From Candidatus Sulfuricurvum sp. RIFRC-1 (GTDB taxonomy: Bacteria > Campylobacterota > Campylobacteria > Campylobacterales > Sulfurimonadaceae), in assembly GCF_000310245.1 (NCBI RefSeq), contig NC_020505.1, positions 310,001 to 374,000 on the forward strand: a DNA stretch of 64,000 nucleotides, in the 5' to 3' direction. The notes below the pieces were generated by a model. The model was given only the letters and a program-made list of their open reading frames with translations. It did no database searches and was not told the origin of the DNA. How positions within the stretch are numbered: position 1 is the first letter of the stretch; every line of letters starts with the position of its first letter. This document shows positions 59,163 through 64,000 of the stretch, piece by piece. The translations under genes were made by a program, and so were the position numbers.

Positions 59163-60230
59163 TTACGAACAGCATGAACCGCCGTTGCACCCTTTCTCTT
59201 TTTTCTGAAATAATCCACGGATAAGGTGCCATCCGATCAATCCCAGCAGGAGGATCGCAGCTGCTTCTTCGAGCACCCCGTGCTGTTCGGAGAAATCGAC
59301 ATTTAGTGTGATGGGGAGGGTGTCAAATCCTAAATCGATGAGTGCGCCAAACAGTACACTTCCTATCACAATCACCGAGAGGTAAATCACTAAAGCGCGC
59401 ATTCCCAACATCGATTTAACGACTCCCATCGTTACCGTATTGGTCGCGGGACCTGCACTTAAAAAGATAAACGCCGCCCCCGGAGAAACTCCGGCAATGA
59501 TAAGTGATGCCGCAATCGGAAGGGAAGCGGTAGCGCATACATACATCGGTGCGGCGATCGCGACGGCTATGATGTAGCCCAATAAGCGATTGTCGTTAAA
59601 AAGCTCATGAAGGTTGGAGGGGATAGCGGCTGTGATAAAAGCACCGAGCAAGAGCCCCCAAAAGAGCGGTTTGCTGAAACTTCCCAATAATGTAATGAAT
59701 CCGTATCGAAAAACGTCTGCTACGGAAAACGGTTTACGGAGTTTCGGAGGTGTGATTGTAGAGGACGACTTTGGAGCGGTTGTTGAAAAACTAAACCCTT
59801 TTTTGACTATCTCTTTGGGTTCAAACAGATTCATTAACATTCCTGCGGTAATGGCGATAATGACCGAAGAGATGACGCGATAGAGGGTAAATGCCCATCC
59901 GAACATTCCAAAGGTAGCCAGAATCGAATCGACTCCGGTGATCGGAGTAGAGATTAAAAAGGAGAGGGTAGCTCCTTTGGAAGCACCGTTGCGTCGAAGC
60001 GATGCGGCAAAAGGGATAACACTGCATGAGCACAACGGAAGAGGGGTTCCGAACATGGCTGCCTTATAAACAGAGCCATGGGTATCCGACCCTAAATGTT
60101 TTTCAATCCACTCCTCACGGATGAGTTGATGCAATACCCCTGCGGCCAAAAGGCCAAAAAGGATATAGATCCCCATATCAATGCTTAGTTCCCAAAAGGC
60201 TTCCCAAATCAGATACATAGGATGTTCCAT
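59163..60230 (-). CDS. SO_0444-type permease (probable Cu/Zn efflux)
   Basis: A 355-residue polytopic permease with two similar halves. The first contains GTPLPLCSCSVIPFAASLRRNG, a metal-type CSCS motif, and the second LGYIIAVAIAAPMYVCATASLPIAASL. The C-terminus ends in a cysteine-rich GCNGGSCCS tail. This fits the SO_0444 family within the DUF318/ArsP-like permeases, thought to export copper or zinc. A Fur-box-like site overlaps its promoter region. Confidence 0.8.
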   Translation of the reverse strand: MEHPMYLIWEAFWELSIDMGIYILFGLLAAGVLHQLIREEWIEKHLGSDTHGSVYKAAMFGTPLPLCSCSVIPFAASLRRNGASKGATLSFLISTPITGVDSILATFGMFGWAFTLYRVISSVIIAITAGMLMNLFEPKEIVKKGFSFSTTAPKSSSTITPPKLRKPFSVADVFRYGFITLLGSFSKPLFWGLLLGAFITAAIPSNLHELFNDNRLLGYIIAVAIAAPMYVCATASLPIAASLIIAGVSPGAAFIFLSAGPATNTVTMGVVKSMLGMRALVIYLSVIVIGSVLFGALIDLGFDTLPITLNVDFSEQHGVLEEAAAILLLGLIGWHLIRGLFQKKEKGCNGGSCCS

Positions 60231-60235
60231 ATATT

Positions 60236-60254
60236 AAAAATAATAACTATTATC
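60236..60254 (-). promoter_or_regulatory. Fur-box-like site upstream of the SO_0444-type permease
   Basis: The 19-nt plus-strand sequence AAAAATAATAACTATTATC agrees with the classical Fur consensus at about 14 of 19 positions by eye. It lies 5 nt upstream of the permease start. Confidence 0.45.
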
Positions 60255-60310
60255 GAATTATGGTCTTTTTTGCTTAATTAGGACTTATGAAGTTTTTAAA
60301 AAAAAGAAAA

Positions 60311-61234
60311 TTAATGCAATGAAAGTGTGACCCCTGAGGGGATTCGGCTCATGAGACGTGTCGTATCATTTCGAATGAGTAAATAACCGATGGACAAGGA
60401 TTCCAGCATCTCAATGGCTTTGGACTCTTCCATGACGGATACCGCTGTTGCAAGGGCATCCAGACGGGTATTATCCTGTGTATCGACTAATGTGACCGAG
60501 GCAAACCATTGTTGCGGTTTAAGTGTTTTAGGATCAATGAGATGGTTATGGGCTTTTGTTTTGATGTAACGCTCATAATTGCCGCTTGTGCTGACGCTTA
60601 AACGGGGGAGTGAGGAGGTTATGGTAGCAATATCTTCGTGTGCAATAAAAGGATTTTGTACGGATATCGTACACTCCCCCAGACAGCTGATATCACCGGA
60701 TGCAGCGATAATCGCTTTTAACTGATGCTGCTTTGTTAACAGTTCTATTGCAAGATCAACCGCGAATCCTTTCCCAATTCCTCCTAAGTCAATGGTAGTA
60801 CCGGGCTGAATGTTTACGAAATCACCCTCAAACGTTATCCTCTCATTTCCGACAAATTCTCCCATTCGGTCAATCTCTTTTTGAGACGGGAGATGCTCAT
60901 CGGCGGTTCCGAATCGATACGCACCGTGAGTGATCGAACCGATAGTGATATCAAAGGCTCCGTTGCTTAAGAGATACATTTCCATAGAGCGTTCCAAAAT
61001 ACGCCGAGTCACCGGTGATGGTTGTGCGGTGTATTTTTGATTCAGACGGGAAATCTCTGAATCGGGTTTATAGGTTGAGAGTAGGTGATCGAGATCATCA
61101 AACAATTCAAAGACTTGATCGCTTAGAGAAGTTTCTTCGACATCAACATTGATGAGTGTTCCCATATGGACTTGAGTGCGAGGCTGACTCCAAAGCAGTA
61201 CCGGTATCAGGGTGAGTAAGCATATCCATTTCAT
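60311..61234 (-). CDS. apbE: FAD:protein FMN transferase (ApbE)
   Basis: A 307-residue secreted enzyme that attaches FMN to Thr/Ser of target proteins outside the cytoplasm. It has a signal peptide (ICLLTLIPVLLWSQ), the MGTLINVDV start, DITIGSITHGAYRFG, and the flavin motif TTIDLGGIGKGFAVDLA; the C-terminal DNTRLDALATAVSVM is typical. It is divergent from the porin operon that contains an FMN-binding substrate-like protein, its likely target. Confidence 0.93.
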   Translation of the reverse strand: MKWICLLTLIPVLLWSQPRTQVHMGTLINVDVEETSLSDQVFELFDDLDHLLSTYKPDSEISRLNQKYTAQPSPVTRRILERSMEMYLLSNGAFDITIGSITHGAYRFGTADEHLPSQKEIDRMGEFVGNERITFEGDFVNIQPGTTIDLGGIGKGFAVDLAIELLTKQHQLKAIIAASGDISCLGECTISVQNPFIAHEDIATITSSLPRLSVSTSGNYERYIKTKAHNHLIDPKTLKPQQWFASVTLVDTQDNTRLDALATAVSVMEESKAIEMLESLSIGYLLIRNDTTRLMSRIPSGVTLSLH

Positions 61235-61263
61235 GATCCGAAGTGTAACATATCTTAGTAAAC

Positions 61264-61282
61264 GATAAGCGTTTTCATTATT
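61264..61282. promoter_or_regulatory. Fur-box-like site between apbE and the porin operon
   Basis: GATAAGCGTTTTCATTATT agrees with the Fur consensus GATAATGATAATCATTATC at about 13 of 19 positions by eye. Its place in the divergent gap suits shared iron control of both sides. Confidence 0.5.
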
Positions 61283-61350
61283 AATATTAGTTTTATCTTT
61301 ATTACCCTATACTTTCGCAATCAATAATCAGTATCATAAAAGGAAAACCA

Positions 61351-62661
61351 ATGAAAAATCTTCTCTTGAGCTCGTGTGCTGCACTGGTGCTTACCGCCAA
61401 TCTCTCTGCGGATGAGATGAGTGATCTTAAGGCTCAACTCAAAGCGCTGAGTGAACGGTTGGAGAGTATCGAAGCAAGCAATAAAAAACAAGCTGAACAA
61501 ACTCAGGTCTTAACGGAAGAGTTGATCAACGTCCAAAATGCGACATCCTTTACCTCTCTCGATCCTTCCAAAGATGTGCAAGGACTCGGTGTAGCGGCAT
61601 CCAAAGTTTATTACTCCAAGAACCCTCTCTCCATTGGGGGATACGGTGAACTCTATTATTCAAAATACAATGACAGTGTCGGCACCGGCAATACAAAAGA
61701 TGCTTACGGTGATACCTACCGATTTATTCCCTACATCGGGTATAAATTCAGTGATAGCATTATCTTGAATTCTGAAATCGAGTTTGAACACGGAAATGAA
61801 GTCGCTATCGAGCAGCTCTATGTTGACTTTATTCTTGATCCGCTTGCAACGGTACGTATCGGACATCAGCTCGTTCCGATGGGATATGTGAATCTCTATC
61901 ATGAGCCGACACTCTTTAATACCGTTATCCGTCCGGATGTCGAGAGACAACTCATCCCTTCCACGTGGCACGAATTGGGCTTAAGCGTATACGGTAAAAC
62001 CGATAGCTTTGAATATCAAGTCGGAGCATTTAGTGCTTTGGATATGTATAACTCTACATTAGGTACTCCTCTCGCAGACAAAGACTGGATTCGTAAAGCA
62101 CGTATCGGCAATGAAAGCGATAAAGGGATGGACAATATGGCTGCCGTTGCACGATTGGATTACAATGGGGTCAATGGATTGCAAATAGGCCTCAGCGGTT
62201 ACACCGGCAAAGCGGGGAATGCAAAAGTATCCGGTAAATCTGAAGAAGGACAAATGAACATGGTTGATATCCATGCAAGTTTCCAACTTGATGGATTCAA
62301 AGCACGCGCCCTTTATACCCAAAGCCATCTAAGCAATGCGGATTCATACCGATCCGATATGCCAGAAAGTGCACGCGGCGGTTATCTGAATTTAGAGTAT
62401 AATATCCTACCATTTTTTGCGTCATCAAGTGATCGATTACCACTCTTTTTCCAATATGAAAACTATAATTTGGCTAACAAAATGGCTAATGGGAGTTCAT
62501 TTGGAACTACGACAAGTTATACCTATGGTTTGAACTACTTCCCGCATGATCAAGTAGTTCTAAAAGCGGAATATATGTTGCGTCACAACGAAAATTCAGC
62601 CGATACAACCAAGTATGTCAATGAAGGTATTTACTCACTTGGATTAGGATTTATCTTTTGA
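61351..62661 (+). CDS. Outer-membrane porin with N-terminal coiled coil
   Basis: A 436-residue outer-membrane protein: signal peptide (LLLSSCAALVLTANLSADE), a coiled coil (about 22-60, LKAQLKALSERLESIEASN), and a ~16-strand beta barrel of alternating residues ending in the terminal SLGLGFIF with aromatic C-terminus. It resembles phosphate/anion-selective-type porins. AAAAGGAAAA precedes the ATG. It overlaps the FMN-binding gene by 4 nt, so it is the first gene of the porin-FMN-binding-membrane operon. Confidence 0.82.
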   Translation: MKNLLLSSCAALVLTANLSADEMSDLKAQLKALSERLESIEASNKKQAEQTQVLTEELINVQNATSFTSLDPSKDVQGLGVAASKVYYSKNPLSIGGYGELYYSKYNDSVGTGNTKDAYGDTYRFIPYIGYKFSDSIILNSEIEFEHGNEVAIEQLYVDFILDPLATVRIGHQLVPMGYVNLYHEPTLFNTVIRPDVERQLIPSTWHELGLSVYGKTDSFEYQVGAFSALDMYNSTLGTPLADKDWIRKARIGNESDKGMDNMAAVARLDYNGVNGLQIGLSGYTGKAGNAKVSGKSEEGQMNMVDIHASFQLDGFKARALYTQSHLSNADSYRSDMPESARGGYLNLEYNILPFFASSSDRLPLFFQYENYNLANKMANGSSFGTTTSYTYGLNYFPHDQVVLKAEYMLRHNENSADTTKYVNEGIYSLGLGFIF

Positions 62662-63173
62662 TCAAAACACTCGTCCTTCTTCTTTTTGTTGTCACCGCTA
62701 GTTTCGCCCAAGTTTTGGGTGATCCTATTGAACTTACTCAACGTATCTTTAGCTCCAAAAGCGTAGAGACTGAAAATATCATCCTCAATGAGGGGCAGAT
62801 TGCGCAACTCGCCAAAGCCTCCCAACAAAAAATCGATACGAAACTGTATCGTATTTATGTGGCTAAAAATGGGGCTAAAAATGTAGGGTACGGCGTTTTA
62901 ATGAATAAAAAAGTACGTACTAAGACGGCGATAGCCCTTTATCTGATCGATACAAGCGGTAAAATCAAAACGATTGAGATCGTTGCGTTTAATGAACCGC
63001 TTGAATACCTTCCAACCGCTACCTGGCTCGATGTTTTTGACAATAAAAGCAGTTCAGATACCCTCAAACTCAATCAAGATATCCCTACTACGACGGGTGC
63101 CACGTTGTCTGCACGCTCTATCACCGATGGCGCGCGCGTAGCATTAGCTCTTCTCGAAATTGTAAAACCATGA
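62658..63173 (+). CDS. Secreted FMN-binding-domain protein (predicted ApbE substrate)
   Basis: A 171-residue protein with a signal peptide (LVLLLFVVTASFAQV) and one FMN-binding domain of the NqrC/RnfG type. Near residue 145 is TTTGATLSARS, which fits the flavinylation signature (S/T)GA(S/T)-x-(S/T), with the second threonine of TGAT as the FMN site. The GYGVLMNKKVRTK stretch is also typical. The TTG start overlaps the porin stop. With apbE next door it is a likely covalent flavoprotein carrying electrons in the periplasm. Confidence 0.85.
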   Translation: MIKTLVLLLFVVTASFAQVLGDPIELTQRIFSSKSVETENIILNEGQIAQLAKASQQKIDTKLYRIYVAKNGAKNVGYGVLMNKKVRTKTAIALYLIDTSGKIKTIEIVAFNEPLEYLPTATWLDVFDNKSSSDTLKLNQDIPTTTGATLSARSITDGARVALALLEIVKP

Positions 63174-63649
63174 AGTTTGTCGTTTCAAAAAAACTCTCTG
63201 AGTCTCCGGTAATGCGGATTATTTTGATTTGGATGTTCATCGCTTTAGGCAGTGTCCTCATCCTCAATCTCATTGCAAAGGCAATCGATTACGGAACCGA
63301 TCTTGAGGGGTGGACAACCGTTATCTTAGGGAATGAAATGGAGTTTATCGATCCAATCCCTCTAAATGATCTTGTTTTGCAGATTCATACGGATCTTTTT
63401 GCCCTGATTATGATATTTGTGATGATTGCCGCCGTATTGGGGCGTAGTTCATTTTCCCATCGGTTAAAAGCATTTCTTTTGGGCATAGCTCTTGTGGGGC
63501 TGCTTCTTTATCCGTTAGGTTGGTTAAGTATCTCATGGTTTGGAAGTGTCTCTGTTGCGATAGGAGCTTTTGGCTTTATACTCTACCATACTGTCATGCT
63601 GATGAGTACTTCTATTCTCATTGTCGGACTGATTCGAAAGAGAATCTGA
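63170..63649 (+). CDS. Four-helix membrane protein, unknown
   Basis: A 159-residue inner-membrane protein with about four hydrophobic segments (IILIWMFIALGSVLILNLIA, LFALIMIFVMIAAVLG, AFLLGIALVGLLLYPLGWL, FGFILYHTVMLMSTSILIVGL). Histidines in or near helices (IHTDLFALI, LYHTVML) might bind haem, which is speculation. It overlaps its neighbours by 4 nt and 1 nt, so it is translated with the FMN-binding protein. No family recognised. Confidence 0.7.
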   Translation: MKFVVSKKLSESPVMRIILIWMFIALGSVLILNLIAKAIDYGTDLEGWTTVILGNEMEFIDPIPLNDLVLQIHTDLFALIMIFVMIAAVLGRSSFSHRLKAFLLGIALVGLLLYPLGWLSISWFGSVSVAIGAFGFILYHTVMLMSTSILIVGLIRKRI

Positions 63650-64000
63650 TGCCGGTAACATTTGTACGGTTTGCGACAGCAGCGTTTGGTTTTTTGATTT
63701 TAGGGCAGTTTTTTGTCGGGGCACTCCTGTTTTACCTTTTGGTCGGCTTTTCTCCTCATGACGTGATAGAGTATTATCGTATCAAATCCTTTCACGGATT
63801 GCTCGAAACACTCATCCCGCACTTTTTATTTATGGCGATTGCCCTTATGGTGACACTCCATTTTTTAGCTTTTGTGCAGACGAAGGGAAATGGTGAAAAA
63901 GTGCCCCTAAGCCATATCCTTTTTGGCTTATTTTTTCTCGATCAACTGAGCCCGGTTGCTATAGCTCAAGGGTTAGAAAGTTTTGCTTATCTGAAGATAG
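63649..64000 (+). CDS. Membrane protein, unknown (3' end outside window)
   Basis: An open frame from ATG 63649 (TGATG overlap with the preceding stop) to the window end, at least 117 residues. It has hydrophobic segments (FGFLILGQFFVGALLFYLLVG, FLFMAIALMVTLHFLAF) and histidines at FHGLLETLIPHF, MVTLHFL and PLSHILFG that could be haem ligands. It continues the porin-FMN-binding operon; together with its neighbour it may form the membrane electron donor. Function unknown. Confidence 0.7.
   Translation, partial: MPVTFVRFATAAFGFLILGQFFVGALLFYLLVGFSPHDVIEYYRIKSFHGLLETLIPHFLFMAIALMVTLHFLAFVQTKGNGEKVPLSHILFGLFFLDQLSPVAIAQGLESFAYLKI

Overview
The window reads as a compact chromosomal segment from a Campylobacterota bacterium (Sulfuricurvum/Sulfurimonas-like). 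Reasons, inferred from gene content and style only: about 45% GC by eye, TATAAT -10 boxes with poor -35 boxes, stand-alone trpF, rpe and accA, scattered murein genes (mraY-murD only), a purS-type purine pathway, an SO_0444-type efflux permease, and many c-di-GMP and chemotaxis-type regulators. No phage, integrase, rRNA or CRISPR array was seen. One tRNA (Phe, GAA) is present.

Layout. 1-5.9 kb: end of an exonuclease-like gene, a Sel1 protein, then a four-gene overlapping operon (LRV-repeat protein, MoxR ATPase, DUF2201/VWA protein, PIF1-like helicase) facing a FetB-type permease. 5.9-7.5 kb: a HigB/HigA toxin-antitoxin pair and a 2-Cys peroxiredoxin. 7.5-14.7 kb: ABC exporter, AI-2E family transporter, small membrane proteins, META lipoprotein, galU, and a PAS-PAS-GAF-HD-GYP protein. 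14.8-17.2 kb: tRNA-Phe, murD, mraY. 17.3-22.2 kb: gpmI and a fatty-acid block fabG-acpP-fabF-accA. 22.2-26.5 kb (minus): rpe-trpF-dnaQ-like exonuclease, and an HDOD/CheX-like pair. 26.6-31.6 kb: rpmB, argJ, prs-lepA-comF. 31.6-35.8 kb (minus): SLC13 transporter, AsmA-like protein, SagB-like oxidoreductase. 35.9-38.5 kb: grpE-dnaK. 38.5-39.4 kb: VapBC between direct repeats. 39.5-44.7 kb: REC protein, EAL-HDOD, SPOR-like membrane protein, proA, orphan ABC ATPase. 44.7-49.9 kb (minus): ctp, purC-purS-purQ, SH3 membrane protein, plsC, crcB. 49.9-57.3 kb: S4 and RRM RNA-binding proteins, GGDEF-EAL protein, ABC-F ATPase, DUF5718-DUF1653-YciH, and a diguanylate cyclase. 57.3-64 kb: small unknowns, rhodanese, mntP, Cu/Zn-type permease, apbE, and a porin/FMN-binding/membrane-protein operon that runs off the end.

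Most interesting signals: (1) a 68-nt two-hairpin element present twice (6642-6709 and 36493-36560) with compensatory base-pair changes, next to peroxiredoxin and dnaK; (2) the LRV-MoxR-VWA-helicase operon with a predicted leaderless first gene; (3) an ApbE-porin-FMN-binding-membrane protein locus with a Fur-box-like site, suggesting an iron-linked extracytoplasmic flavin system; (4) a VapBC cassette flanked by direct copies of a dispersed repeat; (5) a REC protein whose C-terminal Hpt-like domain lacks the phospho-accepting histidine; (6) a long hairpin between acpP and fabF. All assignments come from reading the sequence and knowledge of protein families; no database search was run.
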